From Lithocarpus polystachyus (lineage: Eukaryota; Streptophyta; Magnoliopsida; Fagales; Fagaceae), in assembly GCA_033629205.1 (NCBI GenBank), contig CM066171.1:11619501-11683500 (forward strand): a stretch of DNA of 64,000 nucleotides. The letters are read 5' to 3'. Shown here piece after piece: positions 34,522 to 45,284 of this stretch. How positions within the stretch are numbered: position 1 is the stretch's first letter; every line of letters starts with the position of its first letter. Both the position numbers and the translations under genes were made by a program. Below the pieces are notes generated by a model, which was not told where the DNA came from, made no database searches, and was given only the letters and a program-made list of their open reading frames with translations.

Positions 34522-35382
34522 TGTTAGGTTCTAAAAGCTTAGAACAATTGGCAAATCGTGAGCACACAAGAACATGTAAGCTGCAGAAAGAAGATTTCAG
34601 AATCTGCCTGGTTCGATCGATCGAAAAACAGACTCGATTGATCGAGAATCGTATCTGCAGAATTTTAAGTTGGCCCAAACAGCAGTTCTAGCCCATTAAG
34701 GATTAGGGTTTCAAATCTACTTCTCCCACTATATAAAGGAAACTCTAAGCACGTTTTTTTATAGGGCTTTTTAGAGAGAAAAGAGTGTGCCTCTTTTGTA
34801 TTTAGGTTTTGTTCCTAAAACCTCTCTTATTACTTCTACCGGTGTTGTTCCTTGAAAAATCTCAAGATCCGGTATTGCTGAAGTTGCTGCCTTCTCTAGT
34901 CATCAAAGGAGCTGATGATCTAAACCTTCAAGGGTGGTCTTGGAGTCACAAACAGGAGAGTTTGTGTTGCTAAACCTTTGAGTGGGATCTCAAAGTCGCA
35001 AACGGTGGTGTTTGTGTTTTGCAAAGGTTAAAGAAAGAAGGAGTCCGTGGATCTCGGAGCTATCATGGGGTCATGGTAGTAAGTTTCCTACACTTGGGTA
35101 GCAATAGGATGTTAGTGGTCTAAGTCGCTATTGTGTAAACTTCAATTCTTTCTAGTGGATTTGCTATTTTACCTTGAGGATAGCTAGGTTAAATCCTCCC
35201 CAGGTTTTTTACCGGTTTGGTTTTCCTGGGTCATCATATCGTTGTGTTATTTATTTTTCCGCTGCTTTACTTGATATGATTGTTATTGTTTTAACCTAGA
35301 TCTGAATAATAAACCTAAGTATTCACTTGGTTAATTAATTAGGTTAAACAATCTAGTTTACAGGGGTCTAAACGAACTGACA
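34522..35382 (+). repeat. 3' LTR of the copia-type element
   Basis: 861 bp, about 99% identical by eye to the 5' LTR. Confidence 0.93.
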
Positions 35383-35497
35383 TAAATATCAAAGAAAAAT
35401 CATCTAACTAGCACGTGAGAGAAACTGGTATATAAATGGAGCCAGGGGCAAGAAAAAGGGGGAGAAAACACTTGGGAGAAAAAGAGAAGGAGCAACC

Positions 35498-35500
<3 letters not shown>

Positions 35501-35549
<49 letters not shown>
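35501..35549. repeat. (GA)n microsatellite
   Basis: About 18 GA units, then further GA-rich sequence with AAAG interruptions. Lies inside the solo LTR. Confidence 0.9.
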
Positions 35550-35551
<2 letters not shown>

Positions 35552-35784
35552 AAGTTATAGACACTCAGATAACTGTAAAAACATTTCTCCTCGAACTAAG
35601 CCGAGGACAACTTATACAACTTCAGTACTTTGTTTTTGTTGATCTGCTTATAACCATACTTGGGCCGCTAATAATCTCACTTCGAGCCCGGTTTATTTAA
35701 CCCACTCTCTATAAATTCATTGTTCATATTCTGGGCCTAAGTTCATTTCGCTTATAGGTCCATCCTGCAAAATTGTGTCCTTAC

Positions 35785-35785
<1 letters not shown>

Positions 35786-35842
<57 letters not shown>
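35786..35842. repeat. (AAT)n microsatellite
   Basis: About 19 ATA/AAT units directly beside the solo LTR end. Confidence 0.95.
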
Positions 35843-35845
<3 letters not shown>

Positions 35846-35849
35846 TGAA

Positions 35850-36448
35850 ATTCATTTCCGTTGTTTTCTTGGCATCTAAACAAAAGTCAAGAATCGCAAA
35901 TCACCAAGACCCAAACCAAATCCCCACAAAACCTAATTGATGTGCTAGATCAAACCCTAAACAAGAAACACCTAGCTGTCATATAAATCTAAAGCTTGTG
36001 CCCTATAGATCTATACCCCAGTGCTGATGATCTTGTCCTTTGTTGGCCGAGCGGAGGAATGATGTCAGCTTCAAGGTCAAGGACGAGAATCCTCTTTGCA
36101 TGGAGAGAGAAAGTACATATAATAATTTTTATATATTAGTTTTTTTCCCCTTTTATAGGTGATGTTAATGTTTACTTTACTTTTTAAATATATTGATGTG
36201 TCTTTTTTTTTTTTTACTAAATGAGGGTATTTAAATCTCTTCGAGTATTAAGTCTTTGACTATTCTTTTGGGTGTATCTAGTTCCCTATTTCATGCACAA
36301 TAGGTTATTACATGAAAGAATCCTATGAAGGTGACCTTAAGATATTGACAAGAGGTTTTAAACTCAAGATTCCATGAATATTATTAGACTTTAGGAATCA
36401 TGTTGTATGGTTTAATTGGACGTAGATATAGTGAAGTCTTTCTTTCTT

Positions 36449-36487
<39 letters not shown>

Positions 36488-37590
36488 TGAGAAGGAGATA
36501 TAGTGAAGTCAAAACAATATGGTTTTGAATGTTTTTAAATAACCAATTCAATTTTCCTCTTTTAGGTAAATTTTATTTTTATTTTTTAATTTGTTGATAT
36601 GTTTTTTAATGACTTGACATGGTTTAATAGGACATGAATTTAGAGGACTGAAAATGACATAATTTGAGTGTATTAAAACTACGTTGTTTTGAGCTTACTT
36701 GCACTTAGTGAGTATCATTATTGGTTATAGTTGGAGTGATCTTTTTTCAATGAAAGATAATTGTAAGTATAAATACTATTTAATCAAAAATATTATATAT
36801 TTAATTGGGTTAATTATTAGAGAAATATTGCGTTCACAATATTTTTATAATAAGTTATAAGTGTTAAGTTGTTTTAAGTTTTAATTTGAAACTGTAACTT
36901 AAAATTGAATTGTAATTTGTTTTTTTGTTTTTTTTTATGTATAATGTAACATGGTATAAAATTGATGAAAAAATTATAATATGAAAGTAGACAAATGTGT
37001 GATCTAAAATTTTTTGGTAAAAATATTGGGAAAAAAAAAAAACCTCCTGTTAGGTTTTTGTATTGGGCTAAACTGCTAAAGTTTAGTACTTAGTGGCCCC
37101 AATTGGATTCAAGCTACAATTCAAATTTTCAGTAAAAAAAACCCAATTTAAACCATTGACCACAAAGTTTTCGTGAGGGAGAAGAAAATAAAGTGTCCTG
37201 CTTCTAGAGAGTGAAGACCCACCACCAATATTTCTTTTTGACATTGAGGACCAAAAATAAATTTGGAATGATGAATCATTTCTTAAAAAAAATTTATTTT
37301 GGTAATTGGATTGAGTCGGATGTAAAATTTTTAAGTAATCGGGCCGAGTCGGAATTTATAAAAAAAAAAAAGAAAAAAGAAAAAGTTAATCGAACAGGTT
37401 TGGATTATATGTAGTAATCGGACTTTTTCGGATCCTAGTCTTGAGAAGACTTTTTTCAGTTCTTATAGTTCTTCCAGTTCTTCCTTTGAGTCTTTGACTG
37501 GTGGCTGGCACTCCCTTTGTTTCTTCTACACGTGTATCGGGCGGTCAGGATCAATTCGGATCAATTCGGATCTGGGAGTCTGGGCCAACT
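35850..37590. other. Non-coding stretch
   Basis: Contains a T tract of 36 bases (36451-36486) and a MITE-like patch at 36820-36920 ('acaatatttttataataagt'). A GC-richer block at 36020-36110 has no readable frame. No gene is supported. Confidence 0.4.
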
Positions 37591-37599
37591 ATAAAACAA

Positions 37600-37845
37600 T
37601 CCCAAATCCAATTCTAGATATCTAGTACTTTGTCTTATGTTTACTTGGATGTGTGCGAAGTGCAAACAATAAATGCATCTTGGAGAAGTAGCAGAACACG
37701 GCAGCAGAACAAAAACTCAAAACTCCTTGTCTTCTGAACAGCGGTGGTGTTGGTCGCAAATTGGGAGGTGACTGGCGGCGGAGTGCCGCCGTGATATTTG
37801 GTGGAGGGAGCTCAATCGAGTTCTTGCATTGCGTTACCAATCAAA
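37600..37845 (+). other. Possible non-coding first exon of the BED gene
   Basis: A GC-richer block (GGCGGCGGAGTGCCGCC) in AT-rich surroundings ends at a donor-like CAAAT|GTATGT. The next acceptor on this strand that makes sense is TTTTTGTAG|GTGTTG at about 40162, 23 bases before the BED ATG. The link is an inference; no transcript evidence is available. Confidence 0.3.
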
Positions 37846-40160
37846 TGTATGTTTTCTTTTCTTTTTTGACAACTTTATTGCTGTTTTTTTTTTTTTAATT
37901 TTATTATTGAAAGTTAGAAAAATTATAATTTTTAAATTTTTTTTTGAATGTGATGTGTTAAGTGTGTAACAATTTTTACTTATATATATTTTAATTAGGT
38001 AACTGAATAATTGAATTAGTGTTTTCTTTGTTTTTTTTTTTTTTTTTTTGGAAAAGGAATTAGTGTTTTTGTTAACGTGTAATCAAACAAATGTCTGTCT
38101 TCTTCTTCTTCGCTGTAACAGAGGACTTGGTGTTTACTCATACCATATCTTCCGGTTTTCTTGTCTTCGAAAGTGCTATGTTTGATTCAATGTTTTATAG
38201 TTTGTCAATTTTATGGCTAAGTTCATTGGAAGAGGTTATTGTTTCCTAATAAGACCAAGGTATAATTTTGAGAGTTCTTTTGGAATTAGTTATTGAATTT
38301 TTTTTTTTTTTTTTTGTGAGGTATGAATTTGGAGAGTTCTTTTGGAATTAGTTAATGACAATATATTCATTAAAAAAAAAAGTTAATGACAATATTATTT
38401 TTGTGATATACAAAAACTGTTATCGGTTACAATTCTTTGGTGATTAGTATAACTCTAAAGTCTAAACTATTCCAAGTATTTTATATGTTAAGGAGAATGA
38501 TAATACATAAAATTCTTTTAGTTTGTAATTACAATTTTTTATAATTGGATTTTATGGTACCTTCACTTTTATGTGAATAAACATGCCTTTTACTTCTTTT
38601 TTCAGTTGGTGAATAATGAATAGATTTGTACCTTTCATAGTTTGAAGACTTTATTGTGATAATTATTAAATTACATGCATTTTTATTAAATTCTTAATTA
38701 TTTTTTTTTTTTTTTTTGAAAAGGTGATTATTCAGGTTCAAAATTAAATCTTTTCAAAAAAGAATACACAATATTAAAGCACTGATGTAAATAGAGCCGC
38801 GTGCACCGACAATACAAGCTAGTTCTATTAGTAACAAAAGTTACTTCTTACATGATGTGGTTGTGTCAAGTTACTCAATGTAGTGTGTGTGTTTGTTTTT
38901 CAAAAAAAAGAAAAAAAGAAAAAAAAGAAAAAAGAGGCAATTGTCCCACATTGCTTAAGAGAGTGTTGTGTGTAGTATAATTTGTCTCACCCTCCGTTAA
39001 AAGTAACCATGGCTTTTGAGTAGAGTTGTAGAGTGCCTTTGTGCTAGAATCCCTTTTCCTCTACCTTGTGTGTGTGTTCATTTCTCAAAAAAAAAAAAAA
39101 AGTTGCTCAATGTAAGTGTTACGTGTTGTACAGTATAATTTTGTTATATGGTCACTAATCATGTTTTTATAAACCAAAGCTTTATTACTAAAACATTAAT
39201 ATATTTAAATAATACTCCAATTAAAAATTTATTACCTAAGTAAGAATTTTTTTTTTAATCATAGTTTATTTTAATGATATAAATGTGTAACATAATAATT
39301 TGTTATGTTTTATAATTCATTTTATTATGGGGACTTGGTTTAGGAAATATTTTTATAAACTTTTTATGGGAAAAGAAAAAAGAAATTAGTTGTTTTGATG
39401 ACTTTTTTATTATTATTTTCCATGAAAGTGGTGTAAAAACTTTCGAAAAATGGTTTGCTAATAATTGTCCAAAGGGCACCAGTTAACACGAAACTTCTAT
39501 TATTCAATTCGGATGATATCAATAAGTATTTTTTAATTTTATATATAATATTTTTAATTAATCCGTATATCGCACGAACATATATTATTAATATGTATAT
39601 AATTCTTGGAATGCAATTCTTAATGAATTAGGAAAAGGAAGCTACTCAAGTGGCACTTAATGTTTCCAACAAAGATATTCAGGTTTCAAATCTCCTCATC
39701 TCCAACTAAAAAAAAAAGGTCAAGTAATGTATAGTTTATAAAACTTTGAAACTACTGTTGACCTTGAATTTTGATATTGTTCAGTAAATTCTAGATCATG
39801 CTAAATTTAATTGGTGAGATAATATTATTGCCTAGTACTTTGGAACCAAAATACTTATCCTACTAAACTTTTGTCTTGACTTAAATTCTAAATGACTTTA
39901 GATTACTATTGGTAAAAAAGTGGCAAGGTTATTTTTTGAAATAGAGCGTGTGTTGCAAGTTAAGTTCCCTACAAACTTGAAGTAATTAAATCCATGTTAC
40001 AATTATGAAATGTAACTGTGCTTTGTTTACCCATCTGCCTCTTGCTCTTTTGCTTGTCCTTCATTATTGTGGTATGAAAATGTTTTGGACATTTCAAATT
40101 TCCATCTTTTAAGCTTAAAATAGTTTAAATTTGTCTCGCCATCTGTTGTATTATTTTTGT
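37846..40160. other. Non-coding, possible intron of the BED gene
   Basis: AT-rich, with T tracts and a poly-A-interrupted patch at 38870-39110 containing two copies of TGTGTGTGT-plus-TTTCTCAAAA-like sequence. No gene is supported. Confidence 0.4.
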
Positions 40161-40184
40161 AGGTGTTGATAGGAAGCAAACAAA

Positions 40185-40963
40185 ATGCAATGTCCAGAGA
40201 CCTCTGCACCTTCACCTTCTAAGATACAAAATGAGGTCAATTCAGCACTCCCAACTTCTTCTAAACGAAGAAGATTAGTATCTGAGGTTTGGAATGACTT
40301 CAAAAGAGTTGAAGTTGATGGGGAGCACCGGGCCATCTGTAATCATTGTCTCAAGCACTTTTCAGGGTCAAGCAAAAGTGGGACCACACATTTAAAAAAT
40401 CACTTGTCAAGATGTTCCGCTATACAAAGTGGAGAATCATCTAAACGAAGAAGGTTAGTATCTAAGGTTTGGAATGACTTCAAAAGAGTTGAAGTTGATG
40501 GGGAGTGCTGGGCCTTGTGTACACATTGTCATAAGCATTTTTCAGGGTCAAGCAAAAGTGGGACTACACACTTAAAAAATCACTTGTCAAGATGTTCTGC
40601 TATAAAATCTCCTACTCTTTGGAGGATGGCAATTCCAAAGTCAACTTCTACTTCAAATTCTGCTTTCAGTATTGAAACTATGACAGTCAATCCAATCTTG
40701 AATGGTTGTGATCCTGACATTGTAGAGGCCTTGGTTTGTAGGAAGGAATGGTTGGAAAATCCTATAAGGATGTAAGTACGATATCTTTCATTAAGAATTT
40801 AAGATCCTTTTATATATGCCTTCTATGCGCTCCATAACTTCCTTTTTTCGTTCTATATAACTTCAGCACGTCTAGCAGGGACAATGAACGCTCTCCTGAA
40901 CTTTCTCATACCTCATTTGTTTCGGCGGGGGCTTCTTTAAGCTTGGAAACTCAAGAGGCATAA
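40185..40963 (+). CDS. Tandem BED zinc-finger protein
   Basis: Exon 40185-40771 opens with ATG, 195 residues, donor GAT|GTAAGT. It joins in phase to 40867-40963 after TTCAG, ending ETQEA then TAA. Two BED fingers are visible at about residues 25-84 and 85-144: VWNDFKRVEVDG, then CNHC or CTHC, then THLKNHLSRC (C-x2-C, H-x3-H, C). They come from an exact 180-bp in-frame duplication (40258-40437, 40438-40617). BED fingers bind DNA and occur in hAT transposases and domesticated relatives; no hAT dimerisation domain follows. A nuclear DNA-binding protein of about 227 residues is inferred. Longer forms that splice into the downstream array or CBP60 exons are possible. Confidence 0.7.
40258..40617 (+). 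repeat. 180-bp in-frame duplication (two BED fingers)
   Basis: Each unit is 180 bp, starting near TCTAAACGAAGAAG. They differ at roughly a dozen bases and no indels, so both copies keep the frame and all zinc ligands. Confidence 0.92.
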
Positions 40964-42300
40964 TCTCATTCTATCATTTGTTTTACTATCTACATTTCTT
41001 TTAAGAAATCATGTTTGAGTTGACATTGCTTCTACTTGCAGAAACATGCTCCCTCTAGTGCCAACATGGAACTCATGCTTACAAATCATAGGGTGTAAGT
41101 ACAGATTTCATTCATTAAGAATTTAAGATCCTTTTGTATATGCCTTCTATGTGTGCCTTAACTCCCTTGTTCATTCTATTTTACTACAGCACACCTAACA
41201 GGGACAATGAACACGCTCCTGAAATTACTCGGAATTCATTTGTTTTTCCGTGGGCTTCTTTAAGCTTTGAACCTCAACAGGCACAATCTCAGTCTATCAT
41301 TGTTTTACTATCTACACTTACTTTAAGAAATGAAGTTTTTGTTGACATTGCTTCCGCTTGTAGAAACATGCTCCCTCTAGTGCCAATGCGGAACTCATGG
41401 TTGCAAATCCTAGTTCAACTTCGTGTCCTGAGCCAGGTCCAACCGGTCATTCTTCATTTGTTTCAGCGGGGACTTTTTCAAGCTTGGAACTTCACAAGGC
41501 ACAATCTCATTCTATCATTTGTTTTACTATCTAAATTATTTATAAGAAATGACGTTTGTGTTGACATTGATTCCACTTGCAGAAACATGCACCCTCTAGT
41601 GCCAACACGGAACTCATGCCTGCAAATCTTAGTTCAATTTCATGTTCTGAGCCACTTCCAGTTGATCATACTTCATTTGTTTCAGTGGGGGCTTCTTTAA
41701 GCTTGGAATCTCAAGAGGCACGATCTCAGTCTATCATTTGTTTTACTATCTGCATTTCTAAGAAGAAATGATGTTTGATTTGATCTGGCTTCCGCTTGCA
41801 GAAACTTGCTCCCTTTAGTGCCAACTCAGGACTCATGCTTGCAAATCATAGTTCAACTTTGTGTCCTTGGCCACTTGCAACTGGTCATACTTCATTTGTT
41901 TCAGTGGGGACTTCTTTAAGCTTGGAACCTCAAGAGGCACAATCTCAGTGTATCATTTGTTATATTATCTGCATTTATTTTTAAAAAATGATGTTTGTAT
42001 TGACATTGCTTCTATGTGCAGGAACATGCTCCCTCTAGTGCCAATTCAGAACTCATGCTTGCAAATCATAGTTCAACTTCATGTCCTGAGCCACTCCCGA
42101 CTGGTCATTCTTCATTTGTTTTGGAGGGGACTTCTTTAAGCTTGGAAATTCAAGAGGCACAATCTCAGTCTATCATTTGTTTTACTTTCTTCCTTTCTTA
42201 TTAGAAATGACGTTTGTGTTGTATTGCTTCCACTTGTAGAAACATGCTCACTCCAGTGCCATCATGGAACTCATGCCTGTAAATCTTAGTCCAACTAGTG
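40772..42300 (+). repeat. Tandem array of exon-like units (~220 and ~324 bp)
   Basis: Units begin after a CAG/TAG acceptor at AAACATGCTCCCTCTAGTG: 41040, 41361, 41581, 41801, 42020 and 42238 (spacing 321, 220, 220, 219, 218). The first two longer units also contain an intron-like block (GTAAGTAC...TTCAGCAC). In one frame the units read KHAPSSANTELM, then SSTSCPEPLP, then TSFVSVGTSLSLE and QSQSIICFT. That continues the C-terminal residues of the BED protein, SFVSAGASLSLETQEA. The units look like amplified copies of one small exon with its flanks. Confidence 0.8.
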
Positions 42301-42506
42301 AGTCTCATTCTTATTATATTTCATTTGAGGTTCAGATGAAACATACCCCATTTAAGATTTAAATGAAACAGACCCAAAACTCTAAGGCTTATAAACTTTA
42401 AATGAAACTATTTGAAACAATAAGGTTTAAATGAAATTTATCTAAAACTATGAGGTTTAAATGAAAATTACCTAAAACTTGCCTAATAAAAAATGGTTTG
42501 TTGCAG

Positions 42507-44228
42507 TGTACCAGAATCATCACCCTCCTTCTTTGTTCGATGAAGTATGGAGATTAGAAAATATTGGCAAAGATGGGGCTTTACATAAGCGTTTGAGTTG
42601 TGAAAGCATCAGTACTGTGAAGGATTTTTTGACCCTACTCTTCATAGACCCTGCAAGGCTTCAAAATGTAAATAAACTGCACTTACCTCAATTACTTTTA
42701 CTTTTTAGTATTCCTTACTAAGTTTTGTATAGATTTCTGAATTTAAGGTAATATTCTGTAAAGAGTGATGCATTGTTGTATCCATAGACTTGTCTGCATT
42801 TGTTAAAAATCTGAAAATGAGGAGTTTACTGATTTAACAGCCCTTAATGTTTAGATAAATCAGGATGTCTGCTCATTATTGAGGGTGTTTTTTTCTTTTT
42901 CTCTTTGGATGGAAGCATTCGTAAGGGAAAATGTTGTTGGTGCACCATAGGGATACAGACATTTTGATGCTAGGTTGTGTTCTTAAGTCAGGCACAACCT
43001 GTATCTCTGTTGAACATGCATTGACCTGGCTGGCTATAGAAACATCCCAATTCAAGTTCCATTGAGACATGGATACCTCTTGGCCATGTCAGACGCTGCT
43101 ATCTGTTTGTCTACTTAGTATTATTCTCTGGAGCTAGGGTTTTGTTTTGTTTCATATAATATAGGGTCCTAATCAGCGTTCTGAGCACAATATACTTAGT
43201 CATATACTACTAAAATTTAGGTCCCATATATACTCATACATTGAACTCCTATGTGATCTTCAGTGAACTCAATTTATGTCCCTTTAGCTCTCTTTGAATG
43301 AAGTAATTACAGGAATTTTTTTCGACGTGCAGATACTTGGCACAGGTATGTCAGCTAAGATGTGGGAAGTCACTGTGGAGCATGCTCAGACATGTGTACT
43401 TGAGAAGAGGATGTTTTTGTACAGCCCTCCAAGTTTTCAACAAAAATATGGTGTGGTCTTTAATGTCGTGGGACAAGTGATGGGACTACTTTTGGAATGC
43501 CAGTATGTTCCAATTGATAAGCTGTCTGAAACTGAGAAGGCACTCCTCTTATTACCTCAAATCTGGGTTTATTTTTATTTTTATTTCTTTCCTGACTTAT
43601 TATGATCAACCTTTTCCATTAGGCTGATGCCCACAACTTGGTTATTTCTGCATTCAAACACTCGGAGGAAGTTGTTTCTTTTGATGATGAAGCCTCTCTT
43701 GTGGGCAGCTCTTCACTGTTAACCAATGTTTACACTGCAAGCTTGCCCAGGACAGAGAGTTCTAACGTGAACAAGTTTTTGGCTTCTCACAAGATTGGTG
43801 GGGGTTTGGACGATTATTGCTTGCACAGTATTGACAGTAAGGGTCTCAGATATGAACAGGCTTTGAATTTCCAAGAGTCATTGAACCATTCTTTCGATGA
43901 CGATTATCTGAACTTTTTTGATACTGATCTTCTAACTCAGAGTGTCAATTTAGAATCACAATCAGATCTTCAGACTGTTGTTGACACTTTCATTTCTGCA
44001 CGTGCTACCATTGTTAGAGCTCGGGTGAGATGGACAAAGCTATTCAGCACGCTAATATGGTTCTCAATACGTGTGGCGTTAAGAAAACAGGTTCGAGAAC
44101 TTCCGAGAAACAATAATGGGTTAATAAAAAAAAACATATGCAAAAGAAAAAAGCATAGTTTACATATGCTACTAAAATTTATGTCCTATATATATTCGTA
44201 CGTTGAAGTCCTATGTGGTCTTCTGTAG
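42507..44228 (+). pseudogene. CBP60: CBP60-like calmodulin-binding protein gene, 3' exons only
   Basis: CBP60 proteins bind calmodulin and DNA in the nucleus and act in defence signalling. Three exons are clear. 42507-42667 has HPPSLFDEVWRLENIGKDGA, then FLTLLFIDPARLQN, ending at GTAAAT. 43333-43539 has ILGTGMSAKMWEVTVEHAQT, then GVVFNVVGQVMGLL and YVPIDKLSETEK. 43623-44228 has ADAHNLVISAFKHSEEVVSF, GGGLDDYCL, FFDTDL, and RWTKLFSTLIWFSIRVALRK near the C-terminus. Frames join across all introns. The N-terminal half of the family, including the start codon, is missing and is replaced by the BED gene and array. The usual stop after ...NGL is lost, adding about 28 residues. Either a truncated pseudogene or the tail of a chimeric transcript. 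Confidence 0.8.
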
Positions 44229-44925
44229 ACACAATGAAGAGTTCTATGTAAAAGAGTTTCATTTAGCTCTCTCTGAACTCTTTAGTTCAGGTGTTACCTT
44301 CTCAATCCCCAAGCCTTAGTGCTTGGGGGTTGAATGGGTTGAGGGGGTTCAGGTAGTAGTACAAGCACTTCTAACCAATATATATACATAAAAGCTCTCT
44401 CTGAATGGTGTCATTACAGTAATTGTTTTGGACATGTGCAGGTACTTGGCACAGATAAGCCAGCTAAGACATGGGAAGTCACTGTGGAGCGTGCTCAGAC
44501 AGGTGTAATTGAGAAGAGGATGCTCGTGTACAGCCCTCCAAATTCTCCAGATATCATGTCATCCTTTTACTCTGTTGGGGGCAGTAGTGGTTTGGATGAT
44601 TATTACTTGCCCAGTATTGACAGTATGGGTCTCAAATCTGAAGGGGCTTTGAGTTCCCTAGAGTCCATGAAAAATTCTTTCAATGACAATGATCTGAACC
44701 TTTTTTATACTGATCTTCTAACTCAGGATATCAATTCAGAATCGCAATTTGATTTTTAGAGTGCTGCCGACAATTTCTAGTCAGCACGTGCTGCCATTGG
44801 GATAGCTCAGATGAGATGGACAGAGCTATTCAGTAATTTCAGTGTGCTAAAATGGTTCTCAATAGGTGTGGCTTTTAAAAAATGGGTTCAAGAAATTCCA
44901 AGATACAGTAATGGGTTATGAAAAA
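43199..44925 (+). repeat. Tandem duplication of CBP60 3' exons
   Basis: The intron-side marker 'tactactaaaatttaggtcc' at about 43204 recurs as 'tgctactaaaatttatgtcc' at about 44167. The acceptor plus CTTGGCACAG recurs at 43333 and 44442, so one unit is about 964 bp. The second unit is shorter by an internal deletion. Confidence 0.85.
44442..44922 (+). pseudogene. CBP60: Second CBP60 3' copy, internally deleted
   Basis: After GACATGTGCAG it reads VLGTDKPAKTWEVTVERAQT, KRMLVYSPPNSP, then directly SSFYSVGGSSGLDDYYLPSI. About 95 residues and one intron, including the GVVFNVVGQ and YVPIDKL blocks, are absent. A TAG at 44757-44759 ends the frame. In another frame the C-terminal motif continues (MRWTELFS, LKWFSIGVAFKKWVQEIPRY) to TGA near 44922. 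It keeps the stop that the first copy has lost. Non-functional. Confidence 0.8.
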
Positions 44926-45280
44926 AAGAAAAGGGGAAACCAATGGTTAGATTACATTTGAAAATATAGTGCTAGTGGTGGTGCTCCTAAAATTTTGTGT
45001 GCGGTTTTAGTGAGACAAGTTGAAGGACTTAGTAGACGTAAATACAGTGGTAGTTTTAGTAACTTCATCTTCTGGTGAAAGATCATAGAACTGCCTTCCT
45101 GCTATATCAAGTTGGGTATCAGGGCAAGTTTCTGTCTTTTTCTGGTATTGGTTTATGCTCAAATATGGAAGCAGTAATGCCAGTGTGCTTAATATTTCCG
45201 TAGCTTTCATATTGGGTTATAGTTCTGTATGAGGTCGTTTGTTCAATGAAGGTTATTTTTATGTCTTAATTCAAAGTAAT
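44926..45280. other. Non-coding spacer
   Basis: Lies between the CBP60 duplicate and the UGT remnant; may be residual UGT intron. No gene is supported. Confidence 0.35.
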
Positions 45281-45284
45281 GCCA

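Larger units (their letters stand above)
30133..35382 (+). mobile_element. Non-autonomous copia-type LTR retrotransposon (TR-GAG-like)
   Basis: Two 861-bp LTRs (30133-30993, 34522-35382), both TGTTAGG...CTGACA, differ at about nine positions (1%). TAAAT flanks both sides (30128-30132, 35383-35387). The primer-binding site TGGTATCAGAGC (30996-31007) pairs with initiator-Met tRNA. The polypurine tract AAAGGGGGAGA lies just before the 3' LTR, the copia/Sirevirus pattern. The 3.5-kb interior holds only one gag-like ORF; I find no protease, integrase, reverse transcriptase or RNase H. It needs enzymes from a full relative. Confidence 0.92.
29706..35785 (+). mobile_element. Solo LTR (~825 bp) split by a copia-type insertion
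   Basis: The two pieces 29706-30132 and 35388-35785 together make one element starting CGTAGGGGGC (first base changed from T) and ending ...TTACA, with ATAAT on both outer sides (29701-29705, 35786-35790), a perfect 5-bp target duplication. GTATATAAATG at about 35430 is a TATA box on the plus strand. A (GA)n tract at 35501-35549 follows. No internal coding region or second LTR is present, so it is a solo LTR left by recombination. The right target site runs into an (AAT)n array. Confidence 0.65.

Noticed and set aside
36020..36110. Possible ubiquitin-like fragment on the minus strand (ATTCCTCCG...CAACAAAGG)
   Set aside because: Only two short words match; the reading between them does not give ubiquitin residues, so I do not call it.
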